Of a stretch of DNA of 64,000 nt, positions 1-8,202 are shown in pieces (position 1 is the first letter of the stretch; each line of letters opens with the position of its first letter). Both the position numbers and the translations under genes were made by a program. This stretch comes from Aerococcaceae bacterium DSM 111021 (GTDB lineage Bacteria > Bacillota > Bacilli > Lactobacillales > Aerococcaceae). Location of the stretch: contig JACCEK010000002.1 of assembly GCA_020112395.1 (NCBI GenBank), positions 434,001 through 498,000 of the forward strand. The letters are read 5' to 3'. The notes beneath the pieces were generated by a model that was not told the origin of the DNA, made no database searches, and saw only the letters and a list, made by a program, of their open reading frames with translations.

Positions 1-1061
1 GAAGCATGATTAGCCCCTTTATAATCCGTTCCAATCAACGTTACATTCGTACCGATTGGATACTCACGAGGTAAACGAATCATCATTTGATCCATATTAA
101 TCGTCCCTACAACTGGGCACGCTTGCCCATCAACATTCAATGATATTGTTTGATAACGACGCAACCAACCATCTGCATAACCAATTGGAATCGTCGCAAT
201 CCACTCATCTTCCACTGTTTCGTAAGTCGCTCCGTAACTTATTTTAGCGCCCTTCTCAACTTTTTTCACATAAATTAATTCCGAAACTAATTGTAAAGCA
301 GGATGTAAATCTTTTGTCGTCGGGTTATCAAATTCGTCTTTAGGGTCAATGCCGTACATAGAGATACCTAAACGAATGATATCCGTTGGGTAATTCAGGT
401 GCCATATTCCCATGCCAGAATTAGCAATATGACGGATATTCACTTCTGTTGGGATTGCTTGAGTTAATTCCACCCAGCGATTATATTGTTCTTCGATATA
501 ATCAACCGGCCCACCACCAGCCGTTGCAAAATGAGTGAACACCCCTTCCCAATTTGTCCACGGGTAAGCTTTAATTCCCTCTTTAAATGTTTCTACCTCT
601 TCAACAGAACGTAAGCCAATTCGACCCATCCCTGTATCTAAAGCTAAGTGAAATGTTAACTTTGATAAGTTTAACAAACCAAGTTGGTTTGTCTCTTCCA
701 ATTGTTCATAAGCGAGCTTGAAAAAGTCTAAGTGGCTCACTGTAATCGTTAAATTATAATGTAAAATTTCTGCAATACCACGTGGATCCGTTAAACCTAA
801 AATTAAAATCGGCACTTGTGAGAATCCTTGGCTACGTAGTTCAATCCCTTCATCAACTGTCGCAACAGCTAAACCGGTTGCTCCTGCTTGAAGTGCTGCA
901 CGTGCGATTGGTACCGCACCATGGCCATAACCATTCGCTTTCACTGTCGCATAAATTTGTTGGCCGTCTTTTAAATGACTTTCAACTAACTTAATATTGT
1001 GTCGAATTGCAGTTAAATCCACAATCGCTTGAGTTGGTCTATGGTCGCTATAATCTATCAT
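1..1061 (-). CDS. alr: Alanine racemase, 3' end outside window
   Basis: PLP-dependent racemase that converts L-alanine to D-alanine for peptidoglycan. I translated the minus strand: the N-terminus reads MIDYSDHRPTQAIVDLTAI and is followed by the PLP-lysine motif VKANGYGHG, which is the alanine racemase signature. About 353 codons are visible; family members are usually near 370, so only the last few residues are lost at the left edge. The ATG (1059-1061) overlaps the acpS stop in an ATGA arrangement, so alr is translationally coupled downstream of acpS. The acpS-alr order is common in Firmicutes. Ddl and MurF, which use its product, lie just upstream. Identity is secure. Confidence 0.95.
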   Translation of the reverse strand, partial: MIDYSDHRPTQAIVDLTAIRHNIKLVESHLKDGQQIYATVKANGYGHGAVPIARAALQAGATGLAVATVDEGIELRSQGFSQVPILILGLTDPRGIAEILHYNLTITVSHLDFFKLAYEQLEETNQLGLLNLSKLTFHLALDTGMGRIGLRSVEEVETFKEGIKAYPWTNWEGVFTHFATAGGGPVDYIEEQYNRWVELTQAIPTEVNIRHIANSGMGIWHLNYPTDIIRLGISMYGIDPKDEFDNPTTKDLHPALQLVSELIYVKKVEKGAKISYGATYETVEDEWIATIPIGYADGWLRRYQTISLNVDGQACPVVGTINMDQMMIRLPREYPIGTNVTLIGTDYKGANHA

Positions 1062-1471
1062 TTATTGGTCTCCTTCTCGTTATCAAAATACTCTTTTAAT
1101 CGGCTTCTTAATTCATCATCATCCAAATCAACAATCACAGTCGCTGTCGCATGAAAGCGCGAATGACTAATCGATACTTTTGCCACAGGATGAGTAAATG
1201 GAGCGTTAGTAACAACTGGCACTCCACGTTCATCAGGTAAGATCGTTATATCTGTGAACTTTAGTTTACTTCCCACACCTGTTCCCAAAGCCTTACCATA
1301 AGCTTCTTTCGCACTAAAACGCCCTGCCAAAAAACTAGCTTGTCGTATTTGTGAGTACTTATTGTAAATTTCTAACTCTAGCTCTGTCAGAATCTTTGCT
1401 GCAAAACGCGGTTGCCTCACAGATGCTTCTACAATACGTTCAATTTCTATAATATCTGTACCTAATTGCAT
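1058..1471 (-). CDS. acpS: Holo-[acyl-carrier-protein] synthase
   Basis: Transfers 4'-phosphopantetheine from CoA to apo-ACP, the priming step of fatty-acid synthesis. The 137-residue product has the two AcpS signatures: LGTDIIEI at residues 3-10 (metal-binding Asp6) and FSAKEAYGKAL at 52-62 (Glu56). Family members are usually near 120 residues; the extra length is a charged C-terminal tail ending NEKETNK. The stop overlaps the alr start by ATGA, so the two genes form a small operon. A strong hairpin at 1516-1545 separates it from cshA upstream, so acpS probably has its own promoter. Confidence 0.93.
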   Translation of the reverse strand: MQLGTDIIEIERIVEASVRQPRFAAKILTELELEIYNKYSQIRQASFLAGRFSAKEAYGKALGTGVGSKLKFTDITILPDERGVPVVTNAPFTHPVAKVSISHSRFHATATVIVDLDDDELRSRLKEYFDNEKETNK

Positions 1472-1510
1472 TCTAGCTCTCCTTCAATATTCATATATTC
1501 TTTATTATAC

Positions 1511-1545
1511 AACAAAAGCCGTATGAACATAGTTCCATACGGCTT
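1511..1545 (-). terminator. Rho-independent terminator after cshA
   Basis: Arms AAGCCGTATG (1516-1525) and CATACGGCTT (1536-1545) pair perfectly over 10 bp with a 10-nt loop. On the minus strand the stem is followed by TTTTGTTG. It lies about 235 bp beyond the cshA stop and just ahead of acpS. Confidence 0.8.
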
Positions 1546-1781
1546 CTGCAGCAAAATGCGTTAGCTTCCGCCATTGCTTTACTTTATATTATATTTATAT
1601 ATATGTATTAATCATAGATTAATAATGGTTAAAAGTCAGCTTATAACATCGAAAAGCTGAACAAAAGATTAAATACGTTTACTATCAGTGTGTTTACTTC
1701 ACACTTTTAGACAGTCCTAAATTTAATCCGTTAAAATGAATTTGTTGCTTTTTTAACAAACACTTCAGTTGAATGTGCTAA
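1546..1781. other. cshA 3' untranslated region with two small hairpins
   Basis: No open frame is supported here. Two short stem-loops are visible: TCAGCTT (1636-1642) with AAGCTGA (1654-1660), and AGTGTG (1687-1692) with CACACT (1700-1705). Neither is followed by a clear T-run on the minus strand. They may stabilise the cshA message 3' end before the stronger terminator at 1511-1545. Confidence 0.4.
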
Positions 1782-3302
1782 TTAGTCGTTTTTAGACTTA
1801 ATTTTAAAGTTTTTGCTTTTACGATCGGAATTGTTGCCTTGTTTACCACGGCTACTTCCACCGCGTTCTCCGCGACTACTTCCGCTACGTTCTCCACGGC
1901 TGCTTCCACCACGGTCATTACGGTTGTTGCTACGGCGTCTGCTGTATTTCTTGTTGTTGTTTGTTTTCTTTCCACCAGCATTTGGTAATGGTTTTTGTGG
2001 AGAGATAACAACTTTAACATCGTTGTTTTCAGATAAAACTTCTTTAAGTAGTGCAGCAACTAGATCATTTGCCTCATAATGAGTTAATAACATTTTAGCT
2101 GTGTTACGGTGTTTAGTCGCATCATTCGATTCTAAAACCTCATTAATTTGATCAATTAATTGTTGTACTTGTCCGCTTTCTACTTCTTCTGAAGTAGGAG
2201 GGCTTAATGGTTTCATTTGTTTACGTGTTAAGTTTTCAATTGTTTTTAAGTATGACATTTCATTATGTGTAATAAATGATAGTGACATACCATCTTTACC
2301 AGCACGTCCTGTACGACCAATACGGTGAACATAACTTTCTGGATCTTGTGGGATATCGTAGTTATAAACATGTGTTACACCTGAGATATCTAATCCACGT
2401 GCTGCAACGTCTGTTGCAACTAAGATTTCAACGCGTCCTTGACGGAATTCGTTAATAACACTTGAACGTTTTTGTTGAGTTACATCCCCATGAATTAATT
2501 CTGAGTTATAACCACGTAATGTTAAACCACGCCCAACTTCGTCAACACGTTTTTTCGTACGACAGAAGATAATCGCTTGATCTGGGTTTTGTACATCCAT
2601 AAAGCGCGTTAACACATCGAACTTCTCGTTATCGTTTATTTTAACAAAGTACTGCTCGATTAAATCAGCTGTCATTTGTTTTGCTTCGATTTTAACATGA
2701 ACTGGGTCTGTTAAAAATTGCTCTCCAAGCTTTTTAATTGCTGGTGGCATTGTAGCCGAGAATAAAAGCGTTTGGCGAGTTGATGGCGTTTTTTGGATGA
2801 TTGATTTAATATCATCGATGAATCCCATGTTTAACATCTCGTCAGCTTCATCCAATACAACTGTTTCAATGTCTTTTAAGTCTAAGACACGACGGTTAAT
2901 TAAGTCAAGAACACGACCAGGTGTTCCAACAATAATTTGTGGATGGTTACGTTTAATACGTTCGATTTGTTTTTGGATAGATGTTCCACCGTACACAGTG
3001 AAAACACGTGCGCGAACATCTTTACCTAGACGGAATATTTCTTCTTGAACTTGAATTGCTAATTCACGTGTTGGTGCAATTACAATTCCTTGAATTCCTT
3101 TGTTATTATTATGTACTTTATTCAACATTGGAAGACCAAACGCAGCTGTTTTACCAGTACCTGTTTGAGCTTGACCAATTACGTCGCGTCCATCAATTGC
3201 GTAAGGGATAGCTTGTTGTTGAATCGGTGTTGGTTCCTCGAATCCCATCTCGTCTAAAGTCTTGATGAGTTCGGGTTTTAAATTAAATTCGTTAAATTTC
3301 AC
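1782..3302 (-). CDS. cshA: DEAD-box ATP-dependent RNA helicase (CshA type)
   Basis: Cold-shock/degradosome-type RNA helicase that unwinds short RNA duplexes in ribosome assembly and mRNA decay. I chose the GTG start at 3300-3302 (VKFNEFNL) because AGAGGTAA lies about 9 nt upstream and the helicase core begins there; a longer frame to 3371 adds 23 residues that do not look like the family. Motifs: AQTGTGKT Walker A at residues 45-52, PTREL (Ia), a DEAD box in VLDEADEML, SAT (III), and HRIGRTGRAG (VI). The C-terminal tail is Arg/Gly/Ser-rich with repeated SSRGER-type units, then a basic end. It is transcribed away from murF across a leader that contains a terminator-like hairpin. Confidence 0.93.
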   Translation of the reverse strand: MKFNEFNLKPELIKTLDEMGFEEPTPIQQQAIPYAIDGRDVIGQAQTGTGKTAAFGLPMLNKVHNNNKGIQGIVIAPTRELAIQVQEEIFRLGKDVRARVFTVYGGTSIQKQIERIKRNHPQIIVGTPGRVLDLINRRVLDLKDIETVVLDEADEMLNMGFIDDIKSIIQKTPSTRQTLLFSATMPPAIKKLGEQFLTDPVHVKIEAKQMTADLIEQYFVKINDNEKFDVLTRFMDVQNPDQAIIFCRTKKRVDEVGRGLTLRGYNSELIHGDVTQQKRSSVINEFRQGRVEILVATDVAARGLDISGVTHVYNYDIPQDPESYVHRIGRTGRAGKDGMSLSFITHNEMSYLKTIENLTRKQMKPLSPPTSEEVESGQVQQLIDQINEVLESNDATKHRNTAKMLLTHYEANDLVAALLKEVLSENNDVKVVISPQKPLPNAGGKKTNNNKKYSRRRSNNRNDRGGSSRGERSGSSRGERGGSSRGKQGNNSDRKSKNFKIKSKND

Positions 3303-3348
3303 TAAGGTATTACCTCTTTCTGTTTTGCCTATTGTTATATGTTTGTTT

Positions 3349-3408
3349 AAAAAGAAAAAACGCCTAGACACTACGCGATATCAGTAAATGGGCATGTGTC
3401 AATAGGCG
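3349..3408 (-). terminator. Terminator between murF and cshA (possible cshA leader attenuator)
   Basis: On the minus strand, CGCCTA-TT-GACAC pairs with GTGTC-TAGGCG (plus-strand arms 3396-3408 and 3361-3371), followed at once by TTTTTTCTTTTT. It could terminate the murF transcript. Because it sits only about 50 bp before the cshA start it could also be a regulated leader terminator. Confidence 0.8.
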
Positions 3409-3478
3409 ATGCTATGTAATTTTTCACTTTAACCTTTGTTAGTGTAACATGATAGTCCCCGCGTAACAACTGTTTTGT

Positions 3479-4885
3479 TTATGATTGCGTTTCCTTGTTT
3501 GTTAACTCTGTCACGACTTTTAATAAATCGACCCCGAAACTTGATTTTACTAATAGGATATCGTCGGGGTTAACCGTTTTCTCTAGTGATTCAATGAGTT
3601 TTTGGTGATTTTCTGGTTCGTATATGAGATGTGTATCATCATATCTTTCTTTTAATTCTTCGTACAAATATTGCATTTGATCGCCAAATAGATAGATTGT
3701 ATCAATTTTATCCGTTTCAATATCATTAGCTATCTCACGGTGGAACTGTTCACTATGAGGTCCTAATTCGCGGATATCTCCTAGCACTGCGATTTTTCGT
3801 CCTTTTTCATTAATCTGTAGCGTTGAGAAAGCTTGTAAAACAGCTCGCATTGATGTTGGACTTGCATTATAGGCATCATTTAATAACTGTGCACCATTTT
3901 TGGTCTTTAACCACTCTAAACGATTAGCTGTCAATTTAAACTGAGACAATTGGAAGATAGCTTGTTCGATTGGTACGTTAATACTTTTCGCAATACTTAA
4001 AGCAATTAGAGCATTCGATACATTGTATGCACCCATAACTGGAATCATACATAAGACACTCTCATCTAAGTTCGTTCTAAAGTACGTTTTGCTTTGCTCT
4101 TCAATTAATTCCTTTGCATAAACATCGCTCGTCTCATCGAATCCGATACTCAGTGTATCGATTGCTTTGTTTAATTCAGGCATTTCACTTTGGATTAAAG
4201 GCTCATCACCTGGATAAATGAATAGTCCTGATTCTTTTAAGCCAGATAGAATTTCTAATTTTGCTTTAGCAATTCCTGCTCGCGACCCCAAGAACTCAAG
4301 ATGGCTCTCTCCAATTAAAGTAATCACAGCAATATCTGGTTGAGCGATCTCGCTTAATTCTTTAATCTCACCAAAATTACTCATACCCATCTCGCAGACA
4401 ACCACCTCAGTTGTTTCTGGCATCTGTAGTAATGTATATGGTAAACCAATTTCATTATTATAGTTTCCTTGTGTCTTATGTACATGATACTTAGCTGTTA
4501 AAGCATTAGCGGTCATATCTTTCGTTGTTGTCTTTCCATTACTTCCGGTAATTCCAATTACAATTGGATCTAAAATCTCCCGGTAATATTTAGCTAACCG
4601 TTGCATCGCATCAAGTGTATCATCAACGAAAATACAGGCAATTTTGTCAGAAGGAGCTTCAGTTGGTTCTTTCGACCAAAACGTTGCTGTTGCACCATTT
4701 TCAATTGCTTTTTGAATGTAATCATGCCCGTCAGTTTGTCCGCTTGTCAGTGGAACAAATAAACTATCCGGTGTTATCTTACGGGAGTCAAACTCGACAT
4801 TGTTCATTTCAATATCTCTGTTTGGTGCTGTATAATCAATTGCATAAACTGCTTTAACAACATCCATTAATTTAATGTTTTTCAT
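3479..4885 (-). CDS. murF: UDP-N-acetylmuramoyl-tripeptide:D-Ala-D-Ala ligase
   Basis: Adds D-Ala-D-Ala to UDP-MurNAc-tripeptide, the last cytoplasmic ligation of the peptidoglycan precursor. The ATP-binding loop GITGSNGKTTT is at about residues 111-121, and the Mur-ligase downstream motifs NDAYNASP and LGDIRELG are present. I chose the start at 4885 (MKNIKLMD) because GGTGGG sits at the right distance before it; an in-frame ATG five codons upstream has only a weak ribosome site. The 468-residue length is typical. It lies directly downstream of ddl, which makes its substrate, although a terminator at 4951-4996 separates them. Confidence 0.94.
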   Translation of the reverse strand: MKNIKLMDVVKAVYAIDYTAPNRDIEMNNVEFDSRKITPDSLFVPLTSGQTDGHDYIQKAIENGATATFWSKEPTEAPSDKIACIFVDDTLDAMQRLAKYYREILDPIVIGITGSNGKTTTKDMTANALTAKYHVHKTQGNYNNEIGLPYTLLQMPETTEVVVCEMGMSNFGEIKELSEIAQPDIAVITLIGESHLEFLGSRAGIAKAKLEILSGLKESGLFIYPGDEPLIQSEMPELNKAIDTLSIGFDETSDVYAKELIEEQSKTYFRTNLDESVLCMIPVMGAYNVSNALIALSIAKSINVPIEQAIFQLSQFKLTANRLEWLKTKNGAQLLNDAYNASPTSMRAVLQAFSTLQINEKGRKIAVLGDIRELGPHSEQFHREIANDIETDKIDTIYLFGDQMQYLYEELKERYDDTHLIYEPENHQKLIESLEKTVNPDDILLVKSSFGVDLLKVVTELTNKETQS

Positions 4886-4950
4886 TTTTTCACCCACCAT
4901 ACGTTTCTAGTTATAAATCATATCTTGTTAAATATATCATATTTTCCCCA

Positions 4951-4996
4951 AAATAAAATACGAATCATCATTGCAATGCAAATTAATGATTCGTAT
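4951..4996 (-). terminator. Terminator after ddl
   Basis: Perfect 11-bp arms ATACGAATCAT (4958-4968) and ATGATTCGTAT (4986-4996). On the minus strand the stem is followed by TTTATTTT. It lies immediately after the ddl stop. Confidence 0.82.
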
Positions 4997-5000
4997 CGTT

Positions 5001-6086
5001 TTAAAATTCTAATTTTAACTGTTTGTCTCTCTCATGACGTCGAAGTGCTAATTGGAGTAATTCTTCAATTAAATCGCGTTGGCTTAAGCCAGTACCATGC
5101 CATAAATTTGGATACATACTATACTGCGTAAAGCCAGGCATCGTATTAATCTCATTAATATAGATATCTCCATTGCTTGTAAGGAAGAAATCCACTCGTG
5201 CTAAACCTGATCCATCAATCGCTCGGTAGGCATCAAGTGCATATTCTTGAACTTGATTCGCAATGTGTTCAGGAATTTCAGCAGGAATTTGCATTTCCAC
5301 CGTGTTGTTGACGTACTTCTCATCATAATTATAGAAATCAGACTGCTTCACAAGCTGACCTACGACACTCACGTGTGCGTCATCGTTACCAAGCACAGCA
5401 ACTTCACACTCTTCAGCGCGAATACCTTGCTCAACGACGATACGCCGGTCAAATTGTAAAGCCAGTTCAACAGCTTCAACTAATTCTGTACTATCAACTA
5501 CACGTGATATTCCAACACTTGAACCTAAGTTTGCTGGTTTCACGAATAAAGGATACAACAGACTTCCTTCACAACGTGCAATTAAATTATCTTTATCTTG
5601 TGTCCATTCCCTCTGGTCGAACGCAATATAAGGTACTTGTGGAATGCCTGCGCGTTCGAATAAGTTTTTACTGATGATTTTATCCATACCGGCTGCACTT
5701 GCTGCAACACCTGCACCTACATATGGTAGATTTAATATTTCTAAGAACCCTTGAATTGTTCCATCTTCACCGTTTGGTCCGTGAAGAATTGGAAAAACAA
5801 TCGTTTCTTCTGTCGCAATTTCACCAGGATTAATATAAACGCCCGTAGATGATCCCTCTTCAATATCACACCACGATTCTACTTGTGCTGGTGCTAAGCG
5901 TAATTGCTCCGAGAATTCGCTCGGTCCTTCCAACAAAGGCCCTTTAATCCATTTACCTTGGCGGGTAATATATATTGGCTGAACAGTATATATATCAAAC
6001 ATAATTTGTTGAACGATATTATGTGCCGATAATATAGATATATCATGTTCAGCGCTTTGTCCTCCATAAAGCATTGTGATTTTCAT
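5001..6086 (-). CDS. ddl: D-alanine--D-alanine ligase
   Basis: Joins two D-alanines using ATP for peptidoglycan precursors. The product is 361 residues, with the N-terminal GGQSAEHDISILSA motif, ATP-grasp core NLGSSVGISR, and the C-terminal metal motif ARVDFF...INEINTMPGFT. The substrate-specificity loop reads YDEKYV. The tyrosine after the lysine is the residue known for normal D-Ala-D-Ala enzymes, whereas D-Ala-D-Lac (vancomycin-resistant) enzymes have phenylalanine, so I infer vancomycin-sensitive precursors. Start is ATG with TGGAGG upstream. It precedes murF and, further on, acpS-alr, so several D-Ala-handling enzymes are clustered. Confidence 0.95.
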   Translation of the reverse strand: MKITMLYGGQSAEHDISILSAHNIVQQIMFDIYTVQPIYITRQGKWIKGPLLEGPSEFSEQLRLAPAQVESWCDIEEGSSTGVYINPGEIATEETIVFPILHGPNGEDGTIQGFLEILNLPYVGAGVAASAAGMDKIISKNLFERAGIPQVPYIAFDQREWTQDKDNLIARCEGSLLYPLFVKPANLGSSVGISRVVDSTELVEAVELALQFDRRIVVEQGIRAEECEVAVLGNDDAHVSVVGQLVKQSDFYNYDEKYVNNTVEMQIPAEIPEHIANQVQEYALDAYRAIDGSGLARVDFFLTSNGDIYINEINTMPGFTQYSMYPNLWHGTGLSQRDLIEELLQLALRRHERDKQLKLEF

Positions 6087-6243
6087 AGTCTAAACCTCCA
6101 ATAATAAACTCATCATGCTATTTAAATTGTTTTATTTTTAACAATAGTAAATATACCATATTTCCACTATAAAAATAGTGTTTTTTTAATCCTCAATTCA
6201 TAATACAGTATTGTAATTTATGTATTGGAATAAATCAAGATGA

Positions 6244-7065
6244 TCAAGTCTCGTCAAATGAGGTCATAATCCCTTGACTACGCAAATCAAAATCATCTAA
6301 GTCTTCAGAGTCTTCAATCAACTCGAGTTCTAACGACCAACGTTGTGCATTTGTATCATAGACTATATAACCAACATGATTTTTATGCATTTGGTCTTGA
6401 GTTAATAATGTTAACTCATCCTCAATAATATTTAGCGGCACTTTCCAATATGAACCTGTCTGAATCGCCTGAACAAAATTAATTTTTAGCCCACTAGAAA
6501 ATAGTGGCGCAATTTGTTCTACAATATTCAGTGGAATTGGATTTACTTTCTCTTTGCGCATAAAAAAGAGTGAACGCGATTCATTCACTAAATCGGCCAT
6601 TCTTGCTTGGATGACTCTTTGAAAACGTGCATAGAAGTGTGTGACGAATCGATAGAAGACTTTCAATAATCCATTAGGTAATGTTAGAAATACGTAGTTG
6701 TTTTGAAGTTTATAGAAAAACGCTGACTTTAAACCTTTATTAGCATGAAACAAATATAAAATCTCAGCAATCTCATTAGCTGTCAATTGATGCATTGACT
6801 CCATATTTTCAAAGTCAATCCAATTCGACATACGGAGCTCTGCATTGCTACTAGACTCGAAGTAGTTCGCTACTTCAACTTGGTTTCTCAATATCTTAAA
6901 GTTTGTTTGCGCATCAAAACGCCCAACTTCTGGAGGCGCTTGAGCAAGTATCATATTAGTTGGTAAATAACGTGGTTCAAAGTCCTCATGAACCAGATTA
7001 ATGCCTCGGGTCATAATGTGGTTGGTGACTGAATCATAATGAACATACAGATTTACACGACTCAC
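6244..7065 (-). CDS. Conserved protein of unknown function
   Basis: A soluble-looking protein of about 273 residues that I cannot assign to a characterised family. The frame is open to an ATG at 7134, but I prefer the GTG at 7063-7065 (VSRVNLYVHYDS) because AAAGGGGG stands 8-9 nt before it and the extra upstream residues are basic and unconvincing. There are no signal peptide, membrane segments or obvious catalytic motif. The C-terminus is acidic (LIEDSEDLDDFD). It is a single gene with AT-rich flanks on both sides. Confidence 0.7.
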   Translation of the reverse strand: MSRVNLYVHYDSVTNHIMTRGINLVHEDFEPRYLPTNMILAQAPPEVGRFDAQTNFKILRNQVEVANYFESSSNAELRMSNWIDFENMESMHQLTANEIAEILYLFHANKGLKSAFFYKLQNNYVFLTLPNGLLKVFYRFVTHFYARFQRVIQARMADLVNESRSLFFMRKEKVNPIPLNIVEQIAPLFSSGLKINFVQAIQTGSYWKVPLNIIEDELTLLTQDQMHKNHVGYIVYDTNAQRWSLELELIEDSEDLDDFDLRSQGIMTSFDET

Positions 7066-7140
7066 ACTCGCGGCCCCCTTTCTTTCAATTTTATCTCTTA
7101 ACTTAATACACTTCATTCTACCCATTTTTTTCACAAATTA

Positions 7141-7497
7141 ATAGTATCAAAGCATCGGTTTATGTGACATTTATATTACAAGTTTAATTTTAATTATTTT
7201 TTTGCTGTTTTAATTGCTAACTCACGAATAAGTATAATAATCACTCGTCATTTTTATACAATTAACACAAATCCACTCGACTTGAATCTTAATGTGATGA
7301 TACCCTATTATCTTACTCTCATAAAAATACTTTATATCAATCTCAAATGAATTGCTAGAGATACGCATGTGACTTTGAGTAACTAGTAATTATTTTAATT
7401 CGTTTCGGTATTGATAGAATGAAATACGCGAAACATTTCAATAATCCTTCATAATACTTATTAGCTTACCATCTCTTTATGAATTTGATGATAACAA
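7141..7497. other. AT-rich intergenic region with no gene found
   Basis: About 360 bp upstream of the 6244-7065 gene and beyond the lemA terminator. I see no open frame with a ribosome site, no RNA gene and no repeat. It probably carries the promoter of the minus-strand gene at 7065. Confidence 0.5.
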
Positions 7498-7533
7498 AAG
7501 AGCGACGTTGTCCCATTTGGACATGTCGCTCTT
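7498..7533 (-). terminator. Terminator after lemA
   Basis: Arms AAGAGCGAC (7498-7506) and GTCGCTCTT (7525-7533) with an inner GTCC/GGAC pair. On the minus strand it is followed by TTGTTATC. It sits 16 bp past the lemA stop. Confidence 0.8.
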
Positions 7534-7548
7534 CTTTCTTTACTGTAA

Positions 7549-8103
7549 TTAAAATTGTACTTCTGGTACTTGGCGTGCTTCTTCTGGCGTTTCTAATAAG
7601 TTTCGACGGCTAAATCCATGCACACCCGCAACAATGTTGGTTGGCACAGTTTCTACAGTTGTATTATATTGCGTTGCAGTCGAATTGTACAATTGACGTG
7701 CTGTTGCAATTTGTTGCTCTGTTTTTTCTAATGTTGATTGCAACTGCGTGAAGTTCGTATTGGCTTTCAAATCAGGGTATTGTTCTGCTACTGCTAATAA
7801 ACGTGACAGTGCACCTGATAGTTCATTCGATTTCGCATTAACCTCTGACGGGTCAGCGTTACTTGGCAAGTTAACCAACTGTTGCCTTGCTTGCGTTACC
7901 GATTCTAACGTTTCTCTTTCGTGACTAGCGTAACCTTTTACTGTGTTAACAAGATTAGGGATTAAATCATTACGACGTTGTAGTTGTACGTCAATTTGGC
8001 TGAATGATTCATCTACCCAGTTACGACGTTTAATTAAGTTATTATAAATAAGTACCCAAACAATTGCGATAACAGCAATAATTGCTACAATTATCCAAAT
8101 CAT
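7549..8103 (-). CDS. lemA: LemA family membrane-anchored protein
   Basis: Small bitopic membrane protein of the LemA family, whose biochemical role is not settled. Residues 1-20 form a single hydrophobic N-terminal helix (IWIIVAIIAVIAIVWVLIY). Then come the family motif NNLIKRRNWVDESFSQIDVQLQRRNDLIPNLVNTVKGYASHE and a helical bundle. I favour the second ATG (8101-8103) because AGGAG is 7 nt from it; the first ATG two codons earlier is too close. The peptidase gene htpX, a common lemA neighbour in other Firmicutes, is absent. It appears to be transcribed alone. Confidence 0.9.
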   Translation of the reverse strand: MIWIIVAIIAVIAIVWVLIYNNLIKRRNWVDESFSQIDVQLQRRNDLIPNLVNTVKGYASHERETLESVTQARQQLVNLPSNADPSEVNAKSNELSGALSRLLAVAEQYPDLKANTNFTQLQSTLEKTEQQIATARQLYNSTATQYNTTVETVPTNIVAGVHGFSRRNLLETPEEARQVPEVQF

Positions 8104-8202
8104 ATTCATGCTCCTTCCGAGACATTTTATTTGTTTCTATTCTATATTATATTATATGAGAAATTAAGTCCTTTGTCGAAAATTAACTCCCCTCAATCCG
8201 CC

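Noticed and set aside
1778-2079. Open frames in other phases over the cshA 3' end (Val/Ala-rich on minus, Leu/Pro/Arg-rich on plus)
   Set aside because: They arise from the Arg/Gly/Ser repeats of the helicase tail and have low-complexity composition and no ribosome sites.
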